A stretch of DNA of 64,000 nt from Burkholderia sp. BCC1644 (lineage in GTDB: Bacteria; Pseudomonadota; Gammaproteobacteria; Burkholderiales; Burkholderiaceae), in NCBI RefSeq assembly GCF_902833225.1, contig NZ_CADFEI010000020.1, forward strand, positions 97,537-161,536, in the 5' to 3' direction. Of this stretch, positions 26,554 through 36,509 are shown one piece after another. The notes under the pieces are model-generated. The model saw nothing but the letters and a program-made list of their open reading frames with translations. It was not told where the DNA came from and did not search any database. Position numbers and translations under genes: made by a program. Each line of letters starts with the position of its first letter. Positions within the stretch are counted from its first letter, which is position 1.

Positions 26554-28968
26554 TTACGCTGCCTTTGTCTGCTCACTTGCTTTTGTCTTGGCGGGGGCCG
26601 TCCCGTCCTGCACGCCCGATTCGGCGCCTGGCGCATCGCTCGCCATCTGCAGGAACAGGATCGACACCTGCGCACCCTCGACGGTCTCGCCGTGCATGCG
26701 ATTGCGCAGATCGATCCGCGCGCCATGCTCGTCGACGATTTTCTTGACCGTGGCCAACCCGAGCCCCGTGCCCTTCGCCTTCGTCGTCACGTAAGGCTCG
26801 AACGCGCGGGTCAGGATGCGTGCCGGAAAACCGGGCCCGTTGTCGGACACGGTAAGACGTACCGCGACGCGCGTTTTGCCCTCGGCGTCGGGATCGCCAT
26901 ATTCTACTGTCTTGGTTTCGATCAACACACGCGGATGCGCAGACTCCGCGACCGAATCCTGCGCATTCTGCAGCAGGTTGTGAATCACCTGGCGCAGTTG
27001 CGTCGCGTCGCCGCGTATTACCGGCAGCGACGGCGCGAGTTCGGCGATGATCGGGTTCTTCCCTTCGCCGACACCATACAGCCCGAGCACCTCGCTCGCC
27101 AGTTCATTCAACTGCAGGTTCGCGAGCACCGCCGGCGGCGTGCGCGCGTATTCGCGGAAATCGTCGACCATCCGCTTCATCGCGGCTACCTGGTTCACGA
27201 TCATCGTCGCGCCGCGCTTGAGCACATCCGCATCGGGCGGCGCGAGCTTGTCGGACAGCTTCATCTGCAGCCGCTCGGCCGACAGCTGGATCGGCGTCAG
27301 CGGATTCTTGATCTCGTGCGCGAGCCGGCGCGCGACCTCGCCCCACGCGACCGACCGCTGCGCGGAAATCACGTCGGAGATGTCGTCGAACACGACGACG
27401 TAACCGGACGTCTGCGGGTCGTCGGCCTGCCCCTCGACCGTCGACACGAGGCGCGTGCCGCGCACGAGCAGCGTCAGCGGCTCGGTTTCGCCCGGCACCT
27501 CGATCGCGAACTGCTGCTGCCAGTGGCCGCGGTCGCCGCTGCCGCCATCGGACGCCGCCTCGCGATCGGCGAACGCCTTGCGCACCATCGCGCCGAACCC
27601 TGCCGCCATGCCGATCCGGTCGAGCGTCGTGCCGATCAGCGAGTTGAACGGCTGCCGGAAGATCCGCTCGGCACCGCGATTGGCCGTCGTCAGCCTGAAC
27701 TGGCGGTCGAGCACGAACACACCGGCGGTCAGGTTCGCGAGGATGCTTTCGAGATACGTCTTCGAATGCTCGAGCGCGACGCGGTTCTTCTCGACCGCGA
27801 GCCGCGCCTCGGATAACTGGCGCGTCATCGCGTTGAACGACTGCGTGAGGAAGCCGAGCTCGTCGCGCGTCTTGATCTCGCGCTTCGGCGTGTAGTCGCC
27901 TTCCGTGACTTCCTTCGTGCCCTGCGCGAGCAGGAACAGCGGCCGCGCGAGCTGCTGGCCGAGCGCGAGCGCGAGCATCATCGCGATGAAAGTCGCGAGG
28001 AACAGCGCGAGCGTCAGCGTGCCGATGTACATCTTGCGCAGCCCCGTGCGGCCGAGCGACTTTTCCTGGTACTCGCGATACGCGCGCTGCACGGCGTCCG
28101 CGTTGTGCGCGAGCGTCGGCGGCACCGGCTGCGTGAGCTGCAGGAAACGCTCCGCCGGCTGCAGCAGCGACGTCGTCGCATCGGGAATCGGTCGCACGAC
28201 GCGCAGCCGCAGCGCGCCCTTCGCGCCATGCGCGCGCGGGTCGCCGTCGACTTCGCCCTCGATCGCCGCGTACGCGCCGTGTTCGCGCGCCTGGCTCAGC
28301 ATCAGCGGCGTCGGCAGGTCGTCCGGAATCAGCGCCGCGAAATTGCCCGACGCCTGCGCGACGATATGCAGGTCGGGCGCCGCGCCCGAGCCGCCGCGGC
28401 TCGGCTCGACGATCGTCGCGTCCTGCACGCCGAACTGGTCGCGCAGCCGCAGCAGCGTGAGTGTCGTGCCGTTCGTGTTCGCATCGACGCTCGCGAGCTG
28501 GTCGGACATCATCCGCGCCTTCGTCTGCAGGTCGGACAGCGACGCATCGAGCATCCCGCGGCCGAGGTTCAGGCCGGCCGTCAGCGCGGTCTCGACGTTC
28601 ACGTCGAACCACGACTCGATACTGCGCGACACGAACTGGTACGACACGATGTAGATGATCCCGCCCGGCACCACGCCGACGAGCGCGAAGAACACCGCGA
28701 GCTTCGCGAGCAGCCGCGTGCCGAACTTGCCCTTCCTCAGGCGCACGACGATCATCCCGATCAGCCCGAGCACCACGAGCAGGAACACGAGCGCGACGAC
28801 GATGTTCGTCGCGTACAGCCACGAGTAGTAGCGATCGAAGAATTCGGTGTTCGCGCTCGCGGCCGCGAGCAGCACGAGCAGCAGCAGCGCGGTGAGCGCG
28901 ACGGTCGAGACGATCACACGGACGAGGAGGCTCTTCCCGCTGGCCGCGCGGCGCACTTTATTTAGCAC
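26554..28968 (-). CDS. NtrY-like sensor histidine kinase
   Basis: An 804-residue membrane kinase with two N-terminal helices (about 18-40 and 50-75), further hydrophobic segments near 90-115 and 310-335, HAMP, PAS-like, HisKA (phospho-acceptor in RLAHEIKNPLTPIQLS) and HATPase (SDNGPGFP, GTGLGLATVKKI) domains. The layout matches NtrY, linked to nitrogen and redox/envelope signals. The start is GTG 28968, overlapping the DUF4390 gene by 11 nt. The stop abuts the ATG of the response regulator. Confidence 0.9.
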   Translation of the reverse strand: MLNKVRRAASGKSLLVRVIVSTVALTALLLLVLLAAASANTEFFDRYYSWLYATNIVVALVFLLVVLGLIGMIVVRLRKGKFGTRLLAKLAVFFALVGVVPGGIIYIVSYQFVSRSIESWFDVNVETALTAGLNLGRGMLDASLSDLQTKARMMSDQLASVDANTNGTTLTLLRLRDQFGVQDATIVEPSRGGSGAAPDLHIVAQASGNFAALIPDDLPTPLMLSQAREHGAYAAIEGEVDGDPRAHGAKGALRLRVVRPIPDATTSLLQPAERFLQLTQPVPPTLAHNADAVQRAYREYQEKSLGRTGLRKMYIGTLTLALFLATFIAMMLALALGQQLARPLFLLAQGTKEVTEGDYTPKREIKTRDELGFLTQSFNAMTRQLSEARLAVEKNRVALEHSKTYLESILANLTAGVFVLDRQFRLTTANRGAERIFRQPFNSLIGTTLDRIGMAAGFGAMVRKAFADREAASDGGSGDRGHWQQQFAIEVPGETEPLTLLVRGTRLVSTVEGQADDPQTSGYVVVFDDISDVISAQRSVAWGEVARRLAHEIKNPLTPIQLSAERLQMKLSDKLAPPDADVLKRGATMIVNQVAAMKRMVDDFREYARTPPAVLANLQLNELASEVLGLYGVGEGKNPIIAELAPSLPVIRGDATQLRQVIHNLLQNAQDSVAESAHPRVLIETKTVEYGDPDAEGKTRVAVRLTVSDNGPGFPARILTRAFEPYVTTKAKGTGLGLATVKKIVDEHGARIDLRNRMHGETVEGAQVSILFLQMASDAPGAESGVQDGTAPAKTKASEQTKAA

Positions 28969-29548
28969 GTTCGGTCACCGTGAAAGTGAAGCGCTTCCAG
29001 TCCGACCCGAGCGTCCAGTCGCGGTTGTTCACGGCATCGACCTGGAACGGCTTCGGCATCAGCGCCGTATCGAGCTGCATCCGTACCGATGCCGTGTAGG
29101 TTTCGCCCGAGCGCACCTGGTTGCGGTCGATCACGTGCCACGACGTGATGTGCCGGACGACCGCGAGCGCGTCCTTCAGCGACGGGAAGCCGAGCTGCAG
29201 GCCGCCGGTCGATACGCGGTACTCGCGCGTGAGCGGCTGGAACGACAGGCGGATCGTCTGCGACACCGATACCGGCTGTTCGTCAAGCCAGTACCAGCGC
29301 GCGCGACTCAACTCGAAATCCGTCGTGAAATACACCGGAATGCCTTTGTTCACGGCATCCTCGAGGTTCGGATTCAGCTCGAAGTCGAAACGCGCGTCGA
29401 GGCTCCAGCCGCTTCCGTCGGACTGGAGCGACGCGCGCTGCACGGCGATCGATTCGGCATGCGCCGGCCGGACGACGGCCAGGCACAGCATCAACGCGAC
29501 CAGCAAGACGGCCGCGAGCCGAAATGGAAAAAGGTGTTTGATCGTCAC
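28958..29548 (-). CDS. Exported DUF4390 protein
   Basis: A 196-residue secreted protein with a signal peptide cleaved near AHAES. The rest is predicted beta-rich (FELSRARWYWLDEQ, LTREYRVSTGGLQLGF). DUF4390 proteins are regularly encoded between rsmB and the ntrY kinase in betaproteobacteria; their function is unknown, but this suggests a role in envelope sensing with NtrY. The GTG start overlaps the rsmB stop (GTGA). Confidence 0.85.
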   Translation of the reverse strand: MTIKHLFPFRLAAVLLVALMLCLAVVRPAHAESIAVQRASLQSDGSGWSLDARFDFELNPNLEDAVNKGIPVYFTTDFELSRARWYWLDEQPVSVSQTIRLSFQPLTREYRVSTGGLQLGFPSLKDALAVVRHITSWHVIDRNQVRSGETYTASVRMQLDTALMPKPFQVDAVNNRDWTLGSDWKRFTFTVTERAK

Positions 29549-30936
29549 CGTTTCTGAAACCGCGCGTAGAAAAATCCGTCTTGATCGGTGTTCTGGTCGA
29601 GTGCGCCGGCGGCCGCCCGTCCCTGCACGCCGCCTGGCAGCAGCTGGCCGGGGGCGTCCAATCGTACCGCATCTTCACAGGCCGCTTCAAACCAGCGGGC
29701 CTGCAATTCGCCTTCCTCGGGGAAGATCGAACAGGTCACGTAAAGCAGCTCGCCGCCCGGCTTCACGAGCGGCCACAGCGCCGACAGGATGCGGCGCTGT
29801 TCCGCTACGAGCGCCGGAATGTCGGCCTCGCGGCGCAACCAGCGAATGTCGGGATGCCGCCGCACGATGCCGGACGCCGAGCACGGCACATCGGCGAGGA
29901 TACGGTCGAACGGGCGCCCGTCGTACCACGCGTCGGGCGCACCTGCATCGCCGACGCACACGTTCGCTTCGAGCGACAGGCGCACGAGGTTTTCGCCGAT
30001 GCGCGCCGCGCGCGTTGCATCGCTTTCGAGCGCAACGACTTCCGCGTCAGCCAGTTCGAGAATGTGGCCGGTCTTGCCGCCGGGGGCCGCGCAGGCATCG
30101 AGCACGCACATGCCGTCGCGCGCGCCGAGCCATTCGGCCGCGAGCTGCGCGCCGGCGTCCTGCACCGACACCACGCCGTCGGCGAAGCCCGGAATGCGCT
30201 CGACCGGCAACGCCGACGCGAGCCGCACCGCGTGCCGGCCGATCGCCGTCGCTTCGATCCCGCTCGCCCGCAGCGTATCGAGATACGCGTCGACGCTCGC
30301 GCGGCGCGCATTCACGCGCAGCGTCAACGGGCCCTGTCGTTCGCCGGCCGCGAGGATCGCCTGCCATGCATCGGGCCATGCGCGCTTCACCGCATCGACC
30401 CACCATGCGCGGTAATTCCACCGCGCGACCGGATCGTCCTGCATCGCCGCGACGAGGGCATCGCGCTCGCGCAGGAAACGGCGCAATACCGCGTTGACCA
30501 TGCCCTTCGCGAACGCGCATTCACGCCGCGCACCGATGACGGTGACGGCCTGATCGACTACCGTGAATGCCGAATACGCGGCATCGTCCGCCGGGTCGAG
30601 CAACAGCGCGAGCGCGCCGGCGAGCACCGCATGCACGTGCGCGGGCGGCGCCTTGCTGACGAGTTTGCCGATCAGCCAATCCGCGCTGCCAAGGCGACGC
30701 ATCGTCCGGTAGGCAACATCCTGCGTCGCACCGCGCGCGAGCGCCTGCGCACCGGACTCCATCTGTGCGAATACCGCCGACAACGCTGCCGGCAGCGCAG
30801 TGCCGCGCCGTACCGCATCGACCGCCTGCGCGGCCGCGTCGAGCGCGAAGCCGAGCGAATCGGGCGCCAGGTGCAGCGCGGCCAGACGCGCCGGGCGGCC
30901 GGAAGAAGACGGAGCGGAAGAACGGGTTCGTGTCAT
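29545..30936 (-). CDS. rsmB: 16S rRNA m5C967 methyltransferase RsmB
   Basis: A 463-residue SAM-dependent rRNA methyltransferase with an N-terminal NusB-like RNA-binding domain and a C-terminal Rossmann catalytic domain. SAM binding is seen in DACAAPGGKTGH, the motif IV Cys in ADVPCSASG and the catalytic Cys in YVTCSIFPEE. The start MTRTRSS at 30936 is preferred to an upstream one. First of a four-gene overlapping run with DUF4390, ntrY and ntrX. Confidence 0.92.
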   Translation of the reverse strand: MTRTRSSAPSSSGRPARLAALHLAPDSLGFALDAAAQAVDAVRRGTALPAALSAVFAQMESGAQALARGATQDVAYRTMRRLGSADWLIGKLVSKAPPAHVHAVLAGALALLLDPADDAAYSAFTVVDQAVTVIGARRECAFAKGMVNAVLRRFLRERDALVAAMQDDPVARWNYRAWWVDAVKRAWPDAWQAILAAGERQGPLTLRVNARRASVDAYLDTLRASGIEATAIGRHAVRLASALPVERIPGFADGVVSVQDAGAQLAAEWLGARDGMCVLDACAAPGGKTGHILELADAEVVALESDATRAARIGENLVRLSLEANVCVGDAGAPDAWYDGRPFDRILADVPCSASGIVRRHPDIRWLRREADIPALVAEQRRILSALWPLVKPGGELLYVTCSIFPEEGELQARWFEAACEDAVRLDAPGQLLPGGVQGRAAAGALDQNTDQDGFFYARFQKR

Positions 30937-31083
30937 CGGTACGGAATCGGCAATCAAGCGCAGCAAGCAAATGCGGCAAACGGCAGGATCGCGGCGGCCG
31001 CAAGGCCTCGCGATCCCAAATCGCGCATTGTAGCGTGCGACCACGCGGCCCCTTTGTCCCCTTTACGGCGCGCACAAACGAAA

Positions 31084-31111
31084 CACCCCGCAGCGCGAAG
31101 CGTGCGGGGTG
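31084..31111 (-). terminator. Terminator-like hairpin after htpX
   Basis: CACCCCGCA (31084-31092) pairs with TGCGGGGTG (31103-31111). On the minus strand it is followed by TTTCGTTTG, a weak T-run. Confidence 0.65.
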
Positions 31112-31156
31112 GCGTGCCGGACCCCGCGCGGCAACGGCCGCACGGTACGCCGGGGT

Positions 31157-32014
31157 TCAGTCGAAGCGGCCGGTACGCGCCATCTCCATCAGGCGCGCGA
31201 TGCGCTCCTCGGTGGCCGGGTGCGTCGAGAACAGGTTCTGCAGGCCACCGCCGTGCAGCGGGTTCATGATCATCATCTGCGCGGTGGCCGGATGGGCCTC
31301 GGCCGCCTGGAACGGGATACCCGCCGCATAGCGATGGATCTTGTCGAGCGCGGTCGCGAGCGACTGCGGATCGCCGGAAATCTGCGCGCCGCCGCGATCG
31401 GCCTCGAACTCGCGTGCCCGCGAAATCGCCATCTGGATCAAGGCGCCTGCGATCGGCGCGAGCAGCGCGACCGCGATACCGGCGATCGGGTTGGCCGGCC
31501 GGCCGTTCTCGTCGCGCCCGCCGAAGAACATCGCGAAGTTCGCGATCGCCGAGATCGCGCCTGCCATCGTCGCGGTGATCGTCGAGATCAGGATGTCGCG
31601 GTGCTTCACGTGCGCAAGCTCGTGCGCCATCACGCCGCGCATCTCGCGCTCCGACAGCACGCGCAGGATGCCCGTCGTCGCGGCGACCGCCGCGTGCTCG
31701 GGGTTGCGGCCCGTCGCGAACGCGTTCGGCGCGTCCTCGTTGATCAGGTAGACGCGCGGCATCGGCAGGTTCGCGCGCGTGGCCAGCTCGCGCACCATCC
31801 GGTAGAACTGCGGCGCCGAGTTCTCGTCGACTTCCTGCGCGTTGTACATGCGCAGCACCATCTTGTCCGAGAACCAGTAAGAGAAGAAATTCATGCCGAG
31901 CGCGAACAGCAGCGCGATCGTCATGCCCCGCGAGCCGCCGATCATGCCGCCGATCACGATGAACAGGGCCGTGATCGCGGCCATCAGCATCGCCGTTTTG
32001 ACCCAATTGAACAT
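31157..32014 (-). CDS. htpX: Membrane protease HtpX
   Basis: A 285-residue M48B zinc metalloprotease of the inner membrane that removes damaged membrane proteins. Two N-terminal helices, the intact HEXXH motif (AHELAHVKHRD) and two further hydrophobic stretches are visible; the downstream Glu ligand is in REFEADRGG. ATG 32014 follows AAGGAG; a GTG 6 nt upstream is less likely. Confidence 0.94.
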   Translation of the reverse strand: MFNWVKTAMLMAAITALFIVIGGMIGGSRGMTIALLFALGMNFFSYWFSDKMVLRMYNAQEVDENSAPQFYRMVRELATRANLPMPRVYLINEDAPNAFATGRNPEHAAVAATTGILRVLSEREMRGVMAHELAHVKHRDILISTITATMAGAISAIANFAMFFGGRDENGRPANPIAGIAVALLAPIAGALIQMAISRAREFEADRGGAQISGDPQSLATALDKIHRYAAGIPFQAAEAHPATAQMMIMNPLHGGGLQNLFSTHPATEERIARLMEMARTGRFD

Positions 32015-32115
32015 ACCCACTCCTTATCCGTCAGGGGACCCGCCGCGCATCACAGGGCGCGGCGGAAAAATTGTAAGCGATTTGTTAGATAAGGTCTTGC
32101 CGGAAAAATTCAATC

Positions 32116-32757
32116 TCAGCGTTGCGATGTTGCAAGGCGCAGCCCGAGGCCGACGAACGCGCTGCCGACCGTGCGGTCGAGCCACTTCTTGACGCCCGGC
32201 TTGCCGGAAAAGCGCTGCGTGACGCTGCCCGCAACCCATGCGACCAGGCTCGTCCAGACCCTGCTCATCGCGACGAACACCGCGCCGAGGGTCAGGAACG
32301 CCCATGCCTTGTGCGGGCTGTCGGCCGACACGAACTGCGGGAAGAACGACACGAAGAACAGCACGACCTTCGGGTTCAGCACGTTGGTCCAGAAGCCCTG
32401 CATGAACAACTGGCGCAGCGGCTTGGCAGCCGCGGCCTGCGCGGCTTCGGCGCCCGCCGGCGCGGCGGCCTGCTTCGTGATGATCATCCGCACGCCGAGG
32501 TAGATCAGGTAGGCCGCGCCAACCAGCTTGATCACCGTGAACGCGGTGGCCGACGCCGCAAGCAGCGCGGTCAGGCCGAATGCGCAAGCGAGCGCGTGAA
32601 CGCAGCAGCCTGCCGAAATGCCGAATGCCGACATCAGCCCCGCGCCGCGGCCCTGCGCGACGCTGCGGCCGACGATGTAAGCCGTGTCGGGGCCGGGCGT
32701 GACGTTCAGCAAGAAAACCGCCAGCACGAAGAAACCGAAATGGGTGATGCCGAACAT
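32116..32757 (-). CDS. LysE/RhtB-family amino-acid exporter
   Basis: A 213-residue inner-membrane protein with six predicted helices and the family motif NVTPGPDTAYIVGRSVAQGRGAG at the N-terminus. The central segment GFWTNVLNPKVVLFFVSFFPQF is also typical. Such proteins export amino acids or homoserine lactones; the substrate is unknown. An Ala-rich loop lies near residues 95-115. Confidence 0.88.
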   Translation of the reverse strand: MFGITHFGFFVLAVFLLNVTPGPDTAYIVGRSVAQGRGAGLMSAFGISAGCCVHALACAFGLTALLAASATAFTVIKLVGAAYLIYLGVRMIITKQAAAPAGAEAAQAAAAKPLRQLFMQGFWTNVLNPKVVLFFVSFFPQFVSADSPHKAWAFLTLGAVFVAMSRVWTSLVAWVAGSVTQRFSGKPGVKKWLDRTVGSAFVGLGLRLATSQR

Positions 32758-32877
32758 GAAATCCTCGAAACCGGAGAGCGCAGGGAAATTCTACGCGCGC
32801 CTGCCGCGCCGCGCGACTCGGCCGTCCGGCCAATTGTGCAGGGCCGGCAGGCCGTGTCGAATGACGGTCAGCCCGCG

Positions 32878-33861
32878 TCAGGCAACGTCGGGCAGCGCGA
32901 AACGCTGGCCTGCGGCGAGCGGCGAGCCAGCCAGGAATTCGCGCGCGGGCAGCCGTTTGCCGCCCGGCTTCTGCAACTGCGTGACGCGCAGCGCGCCGCT
33001 GCCGCATGCGACGACCACGCCTTCCGGCGCGGCGTCGACGATCGTGCCGGGCGCCGCGTCGCCGCGCGCCGCCACGGGCTCGGCCGCCCACAGCTTGATC
33101 GCCGCGCCGTCGAGCATCGCGACGCCGCCCGGGAACGGATCGAACGCACGCACCTGGCGCGCGAGCACGTCGGCCGGCTTGCGCCAGTCGAGCGCCGCCT
33201 CATGCTTGCCGATCTTTTCCGCATAGGTCACGCCATCGGCCGGCTGCGGCGTCGCCGGCAGCGTGCCGTCGCGCTCGAGCCGCACGAGCGCATCGACGAT
33301 CAACCGCGCGCCATCAGCAGCGAGCCGGTCGTGCAGCGTCGCGGTCGTATCGTCGGCCGCGATCGAGTTGCGTGCTTCCTCGATCATCGCACCGGTATCG
33401 AGGCCGACGTCCATCTGCATCAGCGTGACGCCCGTCTCGGCGTCACCGGCCTCGATCGCACGATGGATCGGCGCGGCGCCGCGCCAGCGCGGCAGCAGCG
33501 ATGCATGGATGTTGATGCAGCCGGCGCGCGGGATGTCGAGCACTTCCTGCGGCAGCAGCAGGCCGTAGGCGGCCACCACCATCACGTCGTGCGGCGTCGT
33601 GCGCAGCAGCTCGATCGCAGCGGCCGCCTCGGCCGGGTACTTGCCCGCGCGGCGCAACGACGGCGGCTGCGCGACGGGCATCCCGTGCTCGACGGCGTAG
33701 CGCTTCACGGCGCTCGCCTGCAGCTTCATCCCGCGCCCCGCAGGGCGATCGGGCTGGGTGAGCACGAGCGGCACCGGGAAACCGGCCTCGTGGATTGCGG
33801 CAAGGGCAGCCGCGGCAAATTCCGGCGTGCCGGCAAAAATCACGCGCAACGTATGGGTCAT
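32878..33861 (-). CDS. fmt: Methionyl-tRNA formyltransferase
   Basis: A 327-residue enzyme that formylates initiator Met-tRNA using 10-formyl-THF. N-terminal FAGTPEFAAAAL, the SLLPRWRGAAPIHRAI active-site loop with the preceding NIHAS (catalytic His), and the C-terminal tRNA-binding domain are all present. Paired with def 34 nt upstream. Confidence 0.95.
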   Translation of the reverse strand: MTHTLRVIFAGTPEFAAAALAAIHEAGFPVPLVLTQPDRPAGRGMKLQASAVKRYAVEHGMPVAQPPSLRRAGKYPAEAAAAIELLRTTPHDVMVVAAYGLLLPQEVLDIPRAGCINIHASLLPRWRGAAPIHRAIEAGDAETGVTLMQMDVGLDTGAMIEEARNSIAADDTTATLHDRLAADGARLIVDALVRLERDGTLPATPQPADGVTYAEKIGKHEAALDWRKPADVLARQVRAFDPFPGGVAMLDGAAIKLWAAEPVAARGDAAPGTIVDAAPEGVVVACGSGALRVTQLQKPGGKRLPAREFLAGSPLAAGQRFALPDVA

Positions 33862-33895
33862 GACAGCGTTCGAGGTCGGGCAGGGCGAACGCGCG

Positions 33896-34399
33896 TTACA
33901 TCGCGCGTTCGAGTTTCTTCATCTTCGTCTTGATGCGCGTCTGCTTGAGCGACGACAGGTATTCGACGAACACGCGCCCCATCAGGTGATCCATCTCGTG
34001 CTGGACGCACACGGCGAGCAGGCCTTCGCAGTCGAGCTCGAACGTCTCGCCCTGCTCGTTGAGCGCGCGCACGCGCACGTGGTCGGGCCGCTCGACCTCG
34101 TCGTAGATGCCGGGCACCGACAGGCAGCCTTCTTCATAGATCTGCTTCGCGTCGCTCGACCACACGATCTCGGGGTTGATGAACGCGCGCAGTTCGTTCT
34201 TCTCCTCCGAGATGTCGATCACGATCACACGCTCGTGCACGTCGACCTGCGTGGCCGCAAGGCCGATGCCGGGCGCCGCGTACATGGTCTCGGCCATGTC
34301 GGCGACGAGCTTGCGGATCCGGTCGTCGACCTTGTCGACGGGCTTGGCGACCTTATGCAGCCGCTTGTCGGGGTAATGAAGAATATTGAGCAAAGCCAT
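33896..34399 (-). CDS. def: Peptide deformylase
   Basis: A 167-residue metalloenzyme removing N-formyl groups from new proteins. Three motifs are intact: GIGLAATQV, EGCLSVP and QHEMDHLMG (HEXXH). The start MALLNILHYPD at 34399 fits the family; sequence upstream is not conserved. It forms an operon with fmt and is divergent from dprA. Confidence 0.95.
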   Translation of the reverse strand: MALLNILHYPDKRLHKVAKPVDKVDDRIRKLVADMAETMYAAPGIGLAATQVDVHERVIVIDISEEKNELRAFINPEIVWSSDAKQIYEEGCLSVPGIYDEVERPDHVRVRALNEQGETFELDCEGLLAVCVQHEMDHLMGRVFVEYLSSLKQTRIKTKMKKLERAM

Positions 34400-34629
34400 G
34401 GTGTTCGGTATTCGGTGGAGCGGCGTGCCGCATCGGCCATCCGGCCGACTGGTGCCGCCGCCGGGATGCAATGAAGATGAGGCGGATGCGTGGCGATTCA
34501 ACGCCGCGGATCACGCCTCCTGCAATTGGCCGGGCGCTCGTGCGCACGGCCTTGTCGAGTATTTCGGATGATGAAAATTTTATCATGGCGCCACGCGGTC
34601 CGCTGGCCGCCGCATTCGAGGGCAGCCTC

Positions 34630-35898
34630 ATGTCGCCGCAAGCGCTGACGCCGTCCGCGCTGCGCGCGTGGCTACAGCTCGCGCTCGCGCCCGGCCTCGC
34701 GCCAGCCGTGCTGCAGATCCTGCTCGATGCCTTCGGCTCACCGGCCGCACTGTTGCGCGCATCTGATCCGGCCATCGCCGCGGTGAGCAGTCCCGCCGCC
34801 GCACAAGCGGTTCGCGCGAGCGAGCGCGGCGATCTCGACGCACGCACCGACGCTGTGCTCGCGTGGCTCGATGCGCCGGGCAATGCGCTGGTCACGCTCC
34901 ACGATCCAGCCTACCCGCCGCGGTTGCGCGACCTGCACGATCCGCCGCCACTGCTATATGTAAAGGGCCGGCTCGACCTGCTGCATGCACGCGGCCTCGC
35001 CGTGGTCGGCAGCCGGCACGCGACGCCTCAGGGGCTCGCCGACGCAACGGGCTTCGCGCGCGCGTTGTCCGACGCGGGGCTCTCGATCGTCTCGGGCCTC
35101 GCGCTCGGGATCGACGGTGCCGCGCATCGCGGCGGGCTCGACGGCCGCTCGGGCACGGTCGCCGTCATCGCGACGGGCGCCGATCTCGTCTACCCGGCGC
35201 GGCATCGCGCACTCGCGCACGAGATCGCCGCGCGCGGTGCGATCGTGTCGGAATGGCCGCTCGGCACGCCGGCCCGGGCCGCGCATTTCCCGCAGCGCAA
35301 CCGGCTGATCGCCGCACTGGCGATCGGCACGCTCGTCGTCGAGGCCGCGCCGCGCTCCGGCTCGCTGATCACCGCACGGCTCGCGAACGAATTGGGGCGC
35401 GATGTGTTCGCGGTGCCGGGCTCGATCCACGCACCGCTCGCGCAGGGCTGCCACGCGCTGATCCGCGACGGCGCGAAGCTCACGGCGGCGCCGCTCGATG
35501 TGCTCGAGGAGTACGGGCTGGCCGAACCGGCCGCGTGTGCAACCGGCCGCCCGGCTCGCGCGGGGCATCCCGGCGCGAACGCCGACGGCATCCGCATCAT
35601 CGAAGCTGCCGGCGCCGAGCAGACGGATCCCGCCGTTCCGGCCGCCACGCCAGCCCGAATCGAAGCCCCGCCGCCGGGCGCCGCATCCGAGCAGGCCGCG
35701 CTGGCCGCATTGGGATACGGCCCCGTTACCTACGAATGGCTCGCCGAACACAGCGGCCTGTCCGACGACGTGCTGCACGGCGCGCTGCTGGCGCTGGAGC
35801 TGGCCGGCCGCGTCGCCAGCCTCCCTGGCGGACGCTTCGCGCGGCTTGACGCCACGCCCACCCCGGCCCCGTGCGGCGTGCTACATTCCCCGGCATAA
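34630..35898 (+). CDS. dprA: DNA processing protein DprA
   Basis: A 422-residue single-strand DNA-binding protein that loads RecA in transformation. The Rossmann-like core has GSRHATPQG, SGLALGIDGAAHRG, FPQRNRLIAAL and RSGSLITARLANELGRDVFAVPG. A C-terminal winged helix follows (YEWLAEHSGLSDDVLHGALLALEL). The start is uncertain: ATG 34630 is preceded by a GAGG, but ATG 34585 is also in frame and would add 15 residues. Confidence 0.88.
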   Translation: MSPQALTPSALRAWLQLALAPGLAPAVLQILLDAFGSPAALLRASDPAIAAVSSPAAAQAVRASERGDLDARTDAVLAWLDAPGNALVTLHDPAYPPRLRDLHDPPPLLYVKGRLDLLHARGLAVVGSRHATPQGLADATGFARALSDAGLSIVSGLALGIDGAAHRGGLDGRSGTVAVIATGADLVYPARHRALAHEIAARGAIVSEWPLGTPARAAHFPQRNRLIAALAIGTLVVEAAPRSGSLITARLANELGRDVFAVPGSIHAPLAQGCHALIRDGAKLTAAPLDVLEEYGLAEPAACATGRPARAGHPGANADGIRIIEAAGAEQTDPAVPAATPARIEAPPPGAASEQAALAALGYGPVTYEWLAEHSGLSDDVLHGALLALELAGRVASLPGGRFARLDATPTPAPCGVLHSPA

Positions 35899-35934
35899 GG
35901 GCGGCCACGCCGCCGACGATATCCAAGGAATTCC

Positions 35935-36315
35935 ATGCCCGCGCTGAATCTCGACACCGATGCGGATCGGATCGCCGAGCGCCTCGCCGATCCCGGCACG
36001 TTGCTCGTCGCCTGCCTGTGCGCCGAATGGTGCGGCACGTGCCGCGACTACCGGACGGCCTTCGACCAGCTCGCCGACGCGCATCCAAACGCCTGCTTCG
36101 CCTGGATCGACATCGAAACGCATGCCGACCAACTCGACGATCTCGATGTCGAGAACTTCCCGACGATCCTGATCGAGGATGCCAACACCGCACGTTTCTT
36201 CGGCACGGTGCTGCCGCACGCGGCGATCGTCGAGCGGATGCTGTCCGACCTGAGCGCGGTGCCCGGCGCGCCGCACGCACCGAAATTGCGCAACGTCCTG
36301 ATCGTCGAAGCCTGA
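35935..36315 (+). CDS. Thioredoxin-like protein
   Basis: A 126-residue thioredoxin-fold protein with the active-site motif CGTC in LCAEWCGTCRDYR and the cis-Pro segment ENFPTILIE. No signal peptide is seen, so it is probably cytoplasmic. It lies 36 nt past dprA. Confidence 0.85.
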   Translation: MPALNLDTDADRIAERLADPGTLLVACLCAEWCGTCRDYRTAFDQLADAHPNACFAWIDIETHADQLDDLDVENFPTILIEDANTARFFGTVLPHAAIVERMLSDLSAVPGAPHAPKLRNVLIVEA

Positions 36316-36509
36316 ATTGGCGGGCCGGCGCGGCGGTTTTGCCCGTATTTGCGGGCGCCCGCCGCGGCGGGCGCTTGCCGCCGTTGCAGCCCCCCTCTAT
36401 GATGAGCCGCTTTTTACACGCTGAGCCGCCGTCGCTGCGGCGTGTGCTATAAAGCGGTCGTAAAAGGGACCCACAACCGGCGAACCCGGTCTACCAACAC
36501 ACACCTGTC